Below, piece by piece: positions 36,892 through 45,851 of a DNA stretch of 64,000 nt. Every line of letters starts with the position of its first letter. The stretch's first letter is position 1. Under the pieces are notes generated by a model that did not search any database, was not told where the DNA came from, and worked only from the letters and a program-made list of their open reading frames with translations. Origin of the DNA: Thalassobaculum_A sp040219615 (GTDB lineage Bacteria; Pseudomonadota; Alphaproteobacteria; Thalassobaculales; Thalassobaculaceae); the NCBI RefSeq assembly GCF_040219615.1, contig NZ_JAVJSE010000041.1, positions 558,001-622,000 on the forward strand, read 5' to 3'. Both the position numbers and the translations under genes were made by a program.

Positions 36892-38067
36892 TCAGAGCAG
36901 GTTCAGGAGTCCGCCATGGCCCGGTGCGGCGACCAGCCGGTCGGCCGGCAGCATGACCGATACCGTGGTGCCGCGCCGGGGCGCGCTGTCGATCGACATC
37001 CGGCCGCCATGAGCCTCGATGATGGCCTGGCTGATCGGCAGGCCCAGGCCGGTGCCGGCCTCGCCGGTGCGGATCGCCGACTCGGTCCGACCGAACGGCA
37101 GCAGGGCTATGGCGATCTCGTCCCGGGTCATGCCGTTGCCGCCGTCGGCGACGTCTATCCAGACGTCCCCGCCCGCTGCGACCCGGTGCGAGATCCGGAT
37201 AGGCCTGCCATGCGACGAATATTTGATGGCATTGCCGATCAGGTTGACGAACAGCTGCCGCATGCGGGTCTCGTCGGCATACACCAGCGGCATCCCGGTG
37301 ATGCCGTCGACGTCGATCTTGATCGACTTGTCGTGCGCCGCCCTTTCCAGCATGACGACCGCCGAGGACAGCACCGAGCGGAGTTCGACCGGGCGTTCGT
37401 CGAGCGAGGCCGGACCGGCGCTGGCCCGCCCGAGGTCGAGGGCGCCGTTCACCAGGGCCAGCAGGTGATAGCCGGACCCCACGATGTCCCGGGCATAGTC
37501 CTTGTAGCGGCCGGCCAGCGGCCCGAAATGCTCACCGAGCAGAATCTCGCCGAAGCCGATCACCGCATTGAGCGGCGTACGCATCTCATGCGCCAGGTTG
37601 GCGAAGACGTCGGCGATCCGTCCGCGCGACTCGGCGCGGGCTTCGACGTCCAGGACGCCGCCGCGCTCGGACGCGGCCGGAACCACGACCAGGGCCCGGC
37701 GGTCCTCGCCGCCGCCGGTCCAGTCCCGACCGCTCGACACCAGGACCGGCAACGCGCCGCCGGACAACGGCCGGATCAGGGCATGTCGCCACAGGGTCCC
37801 GGCGCCGTCAGGCGTGCCCTTGCCATCCAGCTCGACCGAGACCGGATCACCGAGGACGATGACCTCCGAGACCAGCCGTCCGACCACGTCGCTCGGGCCG
37901 GACCCGCCGATCAGTTGCAGGCCACCGGTGTTGACGTCGGCGATCCGGTCGTTGGCCAGAATGAACATGGCAATCGGCCAGGCGTCCACCGGCACCGAGC
38001 GGGCCTGCACGGGGGGCTCCTCCTTCGGTGAAGCCGTGGCCGGTGCTCCGCAACCGCCCACGCTCAC
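36892..38067 (-). CDS. Soluble PAS-like histidine kinase
   Basis: A 391-residue kinase with no membrane segment. The N-terminal region (PIAMFILANDRIADVNTGGLQLIGG) resembles a PAS domain. The HisKA motif is LAHEMRTPLNAVIGFGE (His160), and the HATPase has LIGNAIKYSS, VADGGNGM and GTGLGLPI. The first 20 residues are low-complexity. The start codon overlaps the stop of the pentapeptide gene (ATGA), so the two are translated together. No response regulator is adjacent. Confidence 0.88.
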   Translation of the reverse strand: MSVGGCGAPATASPKEEPPVQARSVPVDAWPIAMFILANDRIADVNTGGLQLIGGSGPSDVVGRLVSEVIVLGDPVSVELDGKGTPDGAGTLWRHALIRPLSGGALPVLVSSGRDWTGGGEDRRALVVVPAASERGGVLDVEARAESRGRIADVFANLAHEMRTPLNAVIGFGEILLGEHFGPLAGRYKDYARDIVGSGYHLLALVNGALDLGRASAGPASLDERPVELRSVLSSAVVMLERAAHDKSIKIDVDGITGMPLVYADETRMRQLFVNLIGNAIKYSSHGRPIRISHRVAAGGDVWIDVADGGNGMTRDEIAIALLPFGRTESAIRTGEAGTGLGLPISQAIIEAHGGRMSIDSAPRRGTTVSVMLPADRLVAAPGHGGLLNLL

Positions 38068-39395
38068 AGTCCCCGTACGCCGTCGAGGTCGACGCCGTCG
38101 AGGACCGCGCCCTGCAACCGGGCCCCCTCGAGCATCGCGCCGCGCAGAACCGCGCCGGTCAGATCGGCGTCGGACAGGTCGGCCCGCCGCAGATCGGCTC
38201 CGCTGAGGTTCATGCCGACCAGCCTGGCACCGTTCAGGCGGGTGCCGACGAATGCCGCGCCGACGCCGTTGGCCGCGATCTCGCGCGAGTGGCTGGCCAT
38301 CGCCAGCGGCCCGAGGTCGGCTCCCCGGAGATCCGCGTCGTTGAGATGGGCATCGCTCAAGGTCGCGCCGCGCAGGTCCGCCGACCGCAGGTTGGCTTGC
38401 CGCAGGTCGCTGCCGGTCAGGTCGATCAGCGCCATCGAGGCACCGTTCAGGTCGCCTGCGAACAGCACCATGCCGCGCAGCGATGCCGCCGCCAGGGCAC
38501 GCCCGGCCCAGTTCACCTTCGGCAGCATCATGCCCGAAAGCACCATGCGCGCACCGCTGCCCGAGTTGGTCTCGACCCAGGAGCGGTGGGCGGCCAGCAG
38601 CGCCGGGAGATCGAGGCCGGCCTCCTGGTCGGTCTGGGGCTTGATCGCCTTGTTCAGGGCCGGGTGATCGAGCAGAGCGATGTCGATGATGGCGCCGGTG
38701 AGATTGGCGCCGGTGAAGTCGCTGTCCTCGAGCACGACATTGGTCAGGATGGCGCCCCGGAAATCAGCCTCGCTGGCCTTGCAGCCGACGAACTGCGCGC
38801 CTTCGAGGTTGGCGTTGCGAAACACCGCGGTCCGCAGGTCCGCCTTCTGGAACGACACGCCGCGCATCTGGGCGCCGGTGAAATCGGCGCGGACGGCGAA
38901 GGACTGCCCGACCCGGGCCGAGGTGAAGTCGGCACCGTGGGCCCGCACGCCGGAGAGGTCCGGCGCGCCGGACTGCGCGGACAGGCCCGACAGGCCCGAG
39001 GCCGAGGCCCGGGCCAGCACCGCCTCGCGGATGTCGGCCTGCGCCAGGTTGGCACCGCACAGGGAAGCCCCCCGGAAGCACGAGCCGCGCAGGTCTGCGC
39101 GTGTCAGATCGGCACCGTCGAGGCGCGCCCGCGTCAGGTCGGCGCCGAAGAATGTCGCGAAGCACAGGACCGCCCGGTCGAGCTTGGCATCGACCAGGGA
39201 AGCGCCCGTGAAGTCGGCCTCGTCCAGCCGCCGTCCGCTCAGGTTGATCCCGTCCAGCCGCATGTTGGCCAGCAGCGCGCGCCGGCCACCCGGAAGGCGC
39301 TTCACGTAGCGATCGTGCTGCTTGATGGCAGTCGCCACTGCCCGGCTGTCCGGCGTAACCGGACCGTCGGGAGAGACGTCGTTTGCCGTGGCCAT
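38064..39395 (-). CDS. Pentapeptide repeat protein
   Basis: A 443-residue protein made almost wholly of A(D/N)Lxx-type repeats after about residue 45 (for example ADLTRADLRGSCFRGAS). This folds as a right-handed quadrilateral beta helix. A spacer without repeats around residues 225-270 splits two helices. Some such proteins mimic DNA or act as signal scaffolds. The ATG at 39395 is preferred; a TTG at 39461 would extend it. It is co-transcribed with the downstream histidine kinase. The function is not deducible. Confidence 0.88.
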   Translation of the reverse strand: MATANDVSPDGPVTPDSRAVATAIKQHDRYVKRLPGGRRALLANMRLDGINLSGRRLDEADFTGASLVDAKLDRAVLCFATFFGADLTRARLDGADLTRADLRGSCFRGASLCGANLAQADIREAVLARASASGLSGLSAQSGAPDLSGVRAHGADFTSARVGQSFAVRADFTGAQMRGVSFQKADLRTAVFRNANLEGAQFVGCKASEADFRGAILTNVVLEDSDFTGANLTGAIIDIALLDHPALNKAIKPQTDQEAGLDLPALLAAHRSWVETNSGSGARMVLSGMMLPKVNWAGRALAAASLRGMVLFAGDLNGASMALIDLTGSDLRQANLRSADLRGATLSDAHLNDADLRGADLGPLAMASHSREIAANGVGAAFVGTRLNGARLVGMNLSGADLRRADLSDADLTGAVLRGAMLEGARLQGAVLDGVDLDGVRGL

Positions 39396-39484
39396 TGCGG
39401 ATCCCAGTTCCGTCGTTCGCCTGGAAAGTACCCCGGACTCGTTAAGGGAGGGTTGACGCAATTACCGTGAGGTACTCTACCACC

Positions 39485-40939
39485 CTAGCTGTACCCGGAT
39501 GGAGCGACGAATCCGCCGTACTGCATCTCCATCATCCGGGCGAATGCCAGGGCGGTCTTGTCCCTGCCGTGGCCGGCGATGATCTGCAACCCGCACGGCA
39601 GGCCGTCGCGCGCCGCGCCGACCGGCACCACGGTGCTCGGCAGGTACACCACCGAAGACAGACCGGCCCAGAACAGCTGGTCGACCGTCGGTTCCGGGCG
39701 CCCGTTGATCGGGATCGTCCGCTCGTGCCGGAGCCCCTTCTGCTGATGCGGGAACGCCGTCGACGCGGCGGTCGGGCACAGCAGCAGGTCCCATTCGCCG
39801 AAGAACGCGGCCCAGGCCTCGCGCAGGTGGGTGCGCCGCTCATGCGCCCGCAGCCAGTCCCGGTGGCCCTGGGTCACCGCCCGCGCCACCATCGGCACGT
39901 AGCCATGGTCCTCGGGGGCCGCCTCGGCGGCGATCCGGCGCTGCTGCTCGAGATCGGCGTCGCCGAGGCGCGCCGAGGTCGCGGCCCGCAGCAGCTGGAT
40001 GTACAGCCGGTGCGACTCGGTCGTGTCGAAGTCCGGCCGGGCGGTGTCCGAGACCGTCACCCCGAGCCGCGCCAGCGCGTCGACGGTGTCCTGGAGCTTG
40101 GACGTCAAGGTGTCGTCCTGGGCGCAGTTCCGGTCGGTCAGCATCACAGCGACCCGGAACTCGCGCGGGTCGGATCGGGCATCCTCCGGCATCTCGAGGC
40201 GCCAGCAGTCGGCGTCGAGCCCGTCGGCGCCGGCCATGGCGTCGAGCGCGACCTCCAGGTCCGCGGCCGATCGCGCCAAGGGCCCCACGACCGAGATGTC
40301 GGCGGCCGACAGCACCCCCGGCAGGGCGTGCCCGCGCATCGGCACGATGCCGTAGGTCGGCTTATGGCCGTACACCCCGCAATAATGCGCCGGGTTGCGG
40401 ATCGAGGCGCCGATGTCCGATCCGGCCTCCAGCCCGGTCAGCCCGGCGGCGAGTGCCGCGGCGCTGCCGCCCGAGGAACCGCCGGGCGTGCGCGTGACGT
40501 CCCAAGGGTTGTTGGTGCTGCCGTAGACCGGGTTGTAGCTCTGCCAGTCGGCGAGCAGCACCGGCACGTTGGTCTTGCCGAACGGCACGGCGCCGGCGGC
40601 ACGCATCCGGCGCACCACCGTCGAGTCCTGCCGGGCCCGCCGGTCGGCGAACTCGGGGAGGCCCCAGGTCGTGGGCAGCCCCTCCATGTCGTAGCTTTCC
40701 TTGAAGGTCATCGGCACGCCATGCAGCGGGCGCCAGACGTCGCCGCGGGCCAGCGCCGCGTCGGCGGCCTCGGCCCGGGCCCTGGCGCGCTCGACGTCGA
40801 GCACGACGATGGCGTTCAGGCCGGGATTGTGGCGCTCCACCCGATCCAGCAGATGCTCGAGCACGTCCACGCAGCCGAGCCGCCGGTCCCGTATCCGAGC
40901 CGCGATATCTGTGGCGGAAAGGTAGGCAATCTCGGTCAT
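39485..40939 (-). CDS. Amidase signature family enzyme
   Basis: A 484-residue amidase. The Ser-cisSer-Lys triad is visible as the lysine of MTFKESYD, and the GGSSGGSAAALAAG signature with both serines. It also has PGVLSAADISVVGPLARSA. It could hydrolyse an amide, carbamate or Gln-type substrate; no GatB or GatC gene is adjacent, so it is not the tRNA amidotransferase subunit. The ATG at 40939 was chosen since residues upstream are not conserved in the family. It is divergent from the PAS protein gene. Confidence 0.88.
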   Translation of the reverse strand: MTEIAYLSATDIAARIRDRRLGCVDVLEHLLDRVERHNPGLNAIVVLDVERARARAEAADAALARGDVWRPLHGVPMTFKESYDMEGLPTTWGLPEFADRRARQDSTVVRRMRAAGAVPFGKTNVPVLLADWQSYNPVYGSTNNPWDVTRTPGGSSGGSAAALAAGLTGLEAGSDIGASIRNPAHYCGVYGHKPTYGIVPMRGHALPGVLSAADISVVGPLARSAADLEVALDAMAGADGLDADCWRLEMPEDARSDPREFRVAVMLTDRNCAQDDTLTSKLQDTVDALARLGVTVSDTARPDFDTTESHRLYIQLLRAATSARLGDADLEQQRRIAAEAAPEDHGYVPMVARAVTQGHRDWLRAHERRTHLREAWAAFFGEWDLLLCPTAASTAFPHQQKGLRHERTIPINGRPEPTVDQLFWAGLSSVVYLPSTVVPVGAARDGLPCGLQIIAGHGRDKTALAFARMMEMQYGGFVAPSGYS

Positions 40940-41011
40940 CGCGGCCTCGTTCGAACGGTTGCCCGGCAACAATGGTCCGCGGCGACCCGCCGATCAACTC
41001 GTGACCGTTTC

Positions 41012-41041
41012 TTAAAATCCCGTCATGCGAGTATGGATTTT
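41012..41041. promoter_or_regulatory. Inverted repeat between amidase and PAS protein genes
   Basis: TAAAATCC (41012-41019) and GGATTTTA (41034-41041) are perfect 8-base arms with a 14-base spacer, located between divergent genes. It is operator-like in an AT-richer stretch and could serve either gene. Confidence 0.45.
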
Positions 41042-41108
41042 ATGGTTATTCCCTTGATGAACGATCTACATACGATCATATTCGAATCGGCACGGCTCGA
41101 CGGGACCC

Positions 41109-41576
41109 ATGGGACACATCCTCGCACACCCTCTGGAACGGCGGTTGACCCATCCGGTCCACCAGTTGGCGCTGGCCTACTGGATGCGATGCAGAAAGCT
41201 GTCCGGCGGGATCCCCGGGCGGCAGGACATCGATCCGGTCGAGATCCCCAGCCTGCTGCCGTGGGTGAACCTGATCGAGGTGCATCGCCGGCCGGACCGC
41301 CTGGCGTTCCGGCACCGGCTGGTCGGCACCGGGATCGTCGACGCCTGGAACCGCGACAGTACCGGCCAGTGGTTCCACGAGATCTACCAGCCCCGGAAAT
41401 TCGCGTCCATGCAGCCGAGGCTCGAGGAAATCACCAGGACCGGCGAGCCGGCGGTCCTGGACGACGACCTTCGCGAGGTCGGCAAGCCGCACCGGACGGT
41501 AAGCACGCTGGTCATGCCCCTGGCGTCGGACAGCCGCCGCGTCGACATGCTGCTGGCGGTGTCCCAGTACGTCTGA
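41109..41576 (+). CDS. PAS_5-type PAS domain protein
   Basis: A 155-residue soluble protein. It has the alphaproteobacterial PAS_5 pattern: WMRCRKLSGGIPGRQDIDPVEIPSLLPWV, then FRHRLVGTGIVDAWNRDSTGQWF, and a terminal MPLASDSRRVDMLLAVSQYV. Members usually sense small ligands or act with kinases; none is known for this gene. It is divergent from the amidase gene and upstream of the second Liv-type operon, which has its own upstream operator. Confidence 0.8.
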   Translation: MGHILAHPLERRLTHPVHQLALAYWMRCRKLSGGIPGRQDIDPVEIPSLLPWVNLIEVHRRPDRLAFRHRLVGTGIVDAWNRDSTGQWFHEIYQPRKFASMQPRLEEITRTGEPAVLDDDLREVGKPHRTVSTLVMPLASDSRRVDMLLAVSQYV

Positions 41577-41611
41577 GTCCGGGACCCGGGCGCCGCGCGG
41601 TCCCGCTCCTT

Positions 41612-41638
41612 AAATGAACAATGACCCATGGTTCATTT
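41612..41638. promoter_or_regulatory. 27-bp palindromic operator upstream of the second Liv-type operon
   Basis: AAATGAAC (41612-41619) and GTTCATTT (41631-41638) are perfect 8-base arms. The whole 27 bases align without gaps to 48078-48104 upstream of the tetR gene, with 20 identical positions. It lies 121 bases before the binding-protein start. It is the likely TetR binding site. Confidence 0.65.
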
Positions 41639-41758
41639 ACCTTGACAGTCCTCCCGCTGCGTTCGCAGACTTGGCCGCAATAAGAGTCCCCCCACCGGAA
41701 CCGCGACCGGCCAGCGCCAACCGGCGCCGGTAGCGCACGCCAAAAAGCGAGGAACGCC

Positions 41759-43033
41759 ATGAAGAACCACCAGAGTCGAGGACCGTCCCGGCGAACCGTC
41801 CTGAAGGGGGCCGCCGGCGCCGCCGCCCTCGGAACCGCCATCGTCGGGTTTCCGGCCTATCTGAAGGCCGCCGGCAAGCCGATCAAGATCGGCATGCCGA
41901 CAATCATGTCCGGCCGCGTCGCCATTCTCGGCGAATCTTCGGTCGCCGCCGCGCAGCTGCAGATCGCGCGCGTCAACAAGGCCGGCGGCGTCGGCGGCCG
42001 GCCGCTCGAGCTGGTGGTCCGGGACTCCCGGGGCAAGCCCGACGAGGCGGCGCGGATGACCCGCGACCTGGTCAACAACGAGGGCTGCGACATCATCCTG
42101 GACGCCGAGGCTTCCAGCGCCTCCTTCGCGGTCAACGAGGTGGTCCGCGACATCAAGAAGTACTGCATCCACTCCAACTCCGAGACCTCGTCGCTGACCG
42201 CCGAGCCGAAGAACCAGGTCCCCTGGGTCTTCCGCAGCGCGCGCCAGGGCATCCACGACGCCGTCGGCGGCGGCCTTTACGCCGCCAAGGTGGCGAAGGA
42301 GAAGGGCCTGAAGCGGTGGGCCACCGTGTCGCCCGACTACGCCTACGGCCGCGCCAACACCGAGGAGTTCATGGAGTACGTCAAGGTCTTCGCCCCCGAG
42401 GTGGAGATCATCGAGCAGACCTGGCCGAAGATCTTCCAGCCGGACTACACCGAGAACGTGACCGCCCTGCTCAACGCCCAGCCGCAGGCCGTGTATTCCT
42501 GCCTCTGGGGCGGCGACCTGGTGGCGTTCACCGACCAGGCCAGCCTGTACGGCCTGTTCAACCAGTTCGAGGCGTTCGCCGTGAACCTGGGCGACTACCC
42601 GGTGATCACTGCTATCAAGAGCCTGCCGGAAGGCGTGCACTCGGGCAGCCGCTACCACCGGGACATCCCCGACACGGCGGAGAACGAGGCCTGGTACAAG
42701 GAGTTCATGGCGAACTCCAAGGTCCTGCCGACCAACTGGAGCTGGGAGAACGCCACCGCGATGGACTTCATCATCGCGGCGCTGACGGCCACCGGCGGCG
42801 ACACCGATGCCGAGAAGCTGGGCAAGGCGACCGCCGGTCTCACCATCGACTCGCCGTTCGGCGCCGGCGGCAAGCTGACCATGCGGGAGTCCGACCACAC
42901 CCTGGTCAACTACATGGTCGGCTACAGCAAGACGATCGCCAAGGACCCCTACGTGGTCGACTTCAAGCAGACCGACTGGGCCGACATCTACAAGCACGAG
43001 GACGAGTGGAAGAAGCGCAACGGCTACATCTGA
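41759..43033 (+). CDS. Tat-exported branched-chain-type ABC transporter substrate-binding protein
   Basis: A 424-residue binding protein. The twin-arginine signal is SRRTVLKGAAGAAALG, followed by KPIKIGMPTIMSGRVAILG, a LivK-like opening. Tat export suggests that it folds before export. It is followed by permeases LivH and LivM, an SDR gene, and LivG and LivF. The ligand is unknown. The ATG at 41759 is close after an AAGCGAGGAAC Shine-Dalgarno. Confidence 0.88.
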   Translation: MKNHQSRGPSRRTVLKGAAGAAALGTAIVGFPAYLKAAGKPIKIGMPTIMSGRVAILGESSVAAAQLQIARVNKAGGVGGRPLELVVRDSRGKPDEAARMTRDLVNNEGCDIILDAEASSASFAVNEVVRDIKKYCIHSNSETSSLTAEPKNQVPWVFRSARQGIHDAVGGGLYAAKVAKEKGLKRWATVSPDYAYGRANTEEFMEYVKVFAPEVEIIEQTWPKIFQPDYTENVTALLNAQPQAVYSCLWGGDLVAFTDQASLYGLFNQFEAFAVNLGDYPVITAIKSLPEGVHSGSRYHRDIPDTAENEAWYKEFMANSKVLPTNWSWENATAMDFIIAALTATGGDTDAEKLGKATAGLTIDSPFGAGGKLTMRESDHTLVNYMVGYSKTIAKDPYVVDFKQTDWADIYKHEDEWKKRNGYI

Positions 43034-43043
43034 CCTAGCCGGA

Positions 43044-43100
43044 CGGGGCGGGCCCGCCCCGCTTCCCGAACCAGGCCGCGCCGGCAACCCCGGCGCGGCC
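43044..43100 (+). terminator. Two tandem hairpins between binding-protein and permease genes
   Basis: First, the perfect 18-base palindrome CGGGGCGGGCCCGCCCCG (43044-43061). Second, arms GGCCGCGCCGG (43074-43084) and CCGGCGCGGCC (43090-43100), 11 bp with a CAACC loop, followed by TTCCCC. They probably end part of the transcripts or protect the binding-protein mRNA. Confidence 0.6.
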
Positions 43101-43125
43101 TTCCCCGCGGCCCCGGGACTCGAAA

Positions 43126-44034
43126 ATGATCGAACTCGACGCGCTCGCAGCCTGCCTGACGACGCCGGCCTGTCTCGTCAACCAGACGACCAGCGGGCTG
43201 ATCATCGGCATGCTTCTGTTCCTCGTGGCCTCCGGCGTCACGCTGATCTTCGGCGTCCTGCACGTCATCAACTTCGCGCATGGCAGCTTCTACATGCTCG
43301 GAGCCTATTTCGCGTTCACGGTCTACGGCCTCACGGGAAACTACTTCCTGGCGGCCGGCGCCGGAGCGGCCGGCGCGGCGCTCAGCGGCATCGTGTTCGA
43401 GCGCCTGATCATCAGCCGCGTATACGGCCAGAACCTGCTGATGCAGTTGCTGGTCTGCTATGCGTTCATCCTGATCGTCGACGATCTGGTGAAGATCGTC
43501 TGGGGCGCCGAATACCTCGCCATGGGCATCCCGGCCGAGTTCCGGCTGCCGCCCCTGCGCTTCGCCGGCGGCTTCGTCCCGCCGTTCTACCTGTTCCTGG
43601 TGGCGATGGCGGTGGCGATCGGCGTCGGCTCGCTGCTGATCGTCACCAAGACGCGGTTCGGCAAGATCGTCCGCGCGGCCGCCCACAACGCCTCGATGGT
43701 CTCGGCCCTCGGGATCCGCGTGAACATCTATTTCGCGCTGCTGTTCGGCCTCGGCTGCGGCCTGGCGGGCGTCGCGGGCGCCTTGGCGGCGCCGGTGCGG
43801 TCGCTCACCCCGGGCATGGGTCTCGGCATCCTGGTCGAGAGCTTCATCGTCACCGTGATCGGCGGCATGGGCTCGATCCCCGGGGCGTTCCTGGCCGCCA
43901 TCATCCTCGGCCTGACGCGCTCGATCGGCAGCGTCGGCTTTCCGCTGTTCGTCGACGGCGCGATGTTCATGATCATGGCGCTGGTCCTGATCTTCCGGCC
44001 GACCGGCCTGCTCGGCCAGGGGACCCTGCGATGA
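43126..44034 (+). CDS. Branched-chain-type ABC transporter permease (LivH)
   Basis: A 302-residue permease with about eight membrane segments. It has GVTLIFGVLHVINFAHGSFYMLGAYFA, the LivH hallmark, the loop FGKIVRAAAHNASMVSALGI and VIGGMGSIPGAFLAAIILG. A 20-residue leader with Cys residues (ALAACLTTPACLVNQTTS) precedes the first segment. It overlaps LivM by 4 bases. Confidence 0.9.
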   Translation: MIELDALAACLTTPACLVNQTTSGLIIGMLLFLVASGVTLIFGVLHVINFAHGSFYMLGAYFAFTVYGLTGNYFLAAGAGAAGAALSGIVFERLIISRVYGQNLLMQLLVCYAFILIVDDLVKIVWGAEYLAMGIPAEFRLPPLRFAGGFVPPFYLFLVAMAVAIGVGSLLIVTKTRFGKIVRAAAHNASMVSALGIRVNIYFALLFGLGCGLAGVAGALAAPVRSLTPGMGLGILVESFIVTVIGGMGSIPGAFLAAIILGLTRSIGSVGFPLFVDGAMFMIMALVLIFRPTGLLGQGTLR

Positions 44035-45047
44035 CGCTGCTGAGAGAATTCCGCCGCGACCTGGCGATCGCGGCAGCCGGCCTCGTGGTCCTGCTGCTGA
44101 TCGGCTTCGGCGTCGAGAACCCGTGGCCGCGCGACTTCCTGACCTCGATCTTCGCGGTCGGCCTGCTGGCGATGTCGCTCAACCTGCTGGTCGGCTACAC
44201 CGGCCTGGTGTCGTTCGGGCACGCCGCCTTCTTCGCCTTCGGCGGCTATGTCTTCGGGCTGCTGCTGCAGTGGCCGGCGTTCACGGACTCGCTCGGCGCG
44301 GGCTCGGTCCCGGTGGCGTTCGCGGCCGCGGTGATCGGGACCGGACTGTACGCCACGATCATCGGCGCGATCTGCGTCCGCCTGACCGAGATCTACTTCG
44401 CTTTCCTGACCCTGGCGTTCCAGATGTTCCTGTACAGCGTGATCCTGAGCGCGGTCAGCATCACCGGCGGCGACCAGGGACTGATGGGCGGCATCCCGCG
44501 GCCGGTGTTCCTCGGCATCGATCTCGGCGATCCCCATCACCGCTACACCGTCTGCGCGGTGGTGTTCGTGGTCTGCGTGATGATCATGCGGATCGTGACC
44601 GAGAGCCCGTTCGGCTACACCCTGCGGATGATCCGCGACAATACCCAGCGTGCCGCGTTCCTGGGGGTCAACGTCGCCCGCGTGAAGCTGATCTGCTTCG
44701 TCACCGCCGGTTCGATCGCCGGGGTGGGCGGCATCATCCTCGCCCTGTTCACCTCCGGCGCCTATCCGGAGTGGGCGTTCTGGGCACAGTCCGGCGAGGC
44801 GATCTTCATGATCATGCTCGGCGGTCTCAACGTGTTCCTCGGGCCGCTGCTCGGTGCGGTCGCGCTGCGCATCCTGAATGACGTCGTCCAGATGTACACG
44901 AGCCACACCGAGATCGTGATCGGGTTCGTGATCCTGGCGGTGGTGCTCGGGCTGCGGCGCGGCCTGCTGGACTTCGCGCGGGATTGGTGGATCGAGCGGC
45001 AGCAGGCGAAGCTGGCCGCCGCAAGCAGGGAAGAGCGTCAGTCATGA
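44031..45047 (+). CDS. Branched-chain-type ABC transporter permease (LivM)
   Basis: A 338-residue permease. It has LLVGYTGLVSFGHAAFFAFGG, the contact loop RMIRDNTQRAAFLGVNV and LGGLNVFLGPLLGAVALR. The C-terminal 25 residues are charged (DWWIERQQAKLAAA). Its stop overlaps the start of the SDR gene (ATGA). Confidence 0.9.
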   Translation: MTLLREFRRDLAIAAAGLVVLLLIGFGVENPWPRDFLTSIFAVGLLAMSLNLLVGYTGLVSFGHAAFFAFGGYVFGLLLQWPAFTDSLGAGSVPVAFAAAVIGTGLYATIIGAICVRLTEIYFAFLTLAFQMFLYSVILSAVSITGGDQGLMGGIPRPVFLGIDLGDPHHRYTVCAVVFVVCVMIMRIVTESPFGYTLRMIRDNTQRAAFLGVNVARVKLICFVTAGSIAGVGGIILALFTSGAYPEWAFWAQSGEAIFMIMLGGLNVFLGPLLGAVALRILNDVVQMYTSHTEIVIGFVILAVVLGLRRGLLDFARDWWIERQQAKLAAASREERQS

Positions 45048-45850
45048 GCGCGGCCATGAGCATGCAGACCGGATCCCTCGACGGCCGGGTCGCGGTCGTC
45101 ACCGGCGGCGCCAGCGGCATCGGCGAGGCCTGCGTCCGCCTCCTGGCGGCGCGCGGTGCCCGGCTGGTGGTGGCGGACCGCAACATCGAGGCCGCCGAAC
45201 GGATCGCCGGCGCGGTCGGCGGCACCGCGCTCGCGGTCGACGTCCGCGACGCCGATGCGGTGCAGGCCCTGGCCGACCGCACCGAGCGCGAGGTCGGCCC
45301 GACCGCCATCCTGGTCACCTCGGCCGGCATCGTGCAGCCGCCGCTGCCGCCGGAGGACCTGCCGCTGGCCCTGTACGACGACGTCGTGGCGATCAACCTG
45401 CGCGGCACCTACCTGACGGCGCGCGCCTTCGCCGGCTACATGCTGACGCGCCGGGCCGGCGCCATGGTCACGATCAGCTCGGTGACCGCCGAGCGCTCGA
45501 CGCCGCTGCACGCCTATGCGCCGACCAAGGCCGCGGTGACCAACCTGACCAAGGGGCTCGCCGCCGAATGGGGCCGGGCCGGCATCCGGGTCAACACGGT
45601 CGAGCCCGGCTACACCCGCACGCCGGCGCTGCAGGACCAGATCGACCGCGGCTACCGCGACCCGGGCCTGCTCGAGGACAACTCGACCCTCGGCCGCATG
45701 GTCGAGCCCGAGGAGATCGCCAAGGCGGTGGCGTTCCTGGTGTCCGACGAGGCATCGGCGATCACCGGCATCGCCCTGCCGGTCGACGCCGGCTACTTCT
45801 GTGCCGGATCCTGGCACCCCTATGGCGGCGTGCGCCGCAGGGACGCCTGA
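45044..45850 (+). CDS. SDR family oxidoreductase embedded in the transporter operon
   Basis: A 268-residue short-chain dehydrogenase. The cofactor motif is TGGASGIGEACVRLL, and the catalytic residues lie in ISSVTAERS and YAPTKAAVTN. The C-terminus has AITGIALPVDAGYFCAG. It sits between LivM and LivG with a 4-base overlap upstream and a 1-base gap downstream, so it is part of the transport operon. It probably acts on the imported compound. The substrate is unknown. Confidence 0.85.
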   Translation: MSAAMSMQTGSLDGRVAVVTGGASGIGEACVRLLAARGARLVVADRNIEAAERIAGAVGGTALAVDVRDADAVQALADRTEREVGPTAILVTSAGIVQPPLPPEDLPLALYDDVVAINLRGTYLTARAFAGYMLTRRAGAMVTISSVTAERSTPLHAYAPTKAAVTNLTKGLAAEWGRAGIRVNTVEPGYTRTPALQDQIDRGYRDPGLLEDNSTLGRMVEPEEIAKAVAFLVSDEASAITGIALPVDAGYFCAGSWHPYGGVRRRDA

Positions 45851-45851
45851 C

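Noticed and set aside
38064..39395. DNA tandem-repeat array or CRISPR-like region
   Set aside because: The periodicity is at the protein level (pentapeptides); DNA units are diverged and carry no spacers.
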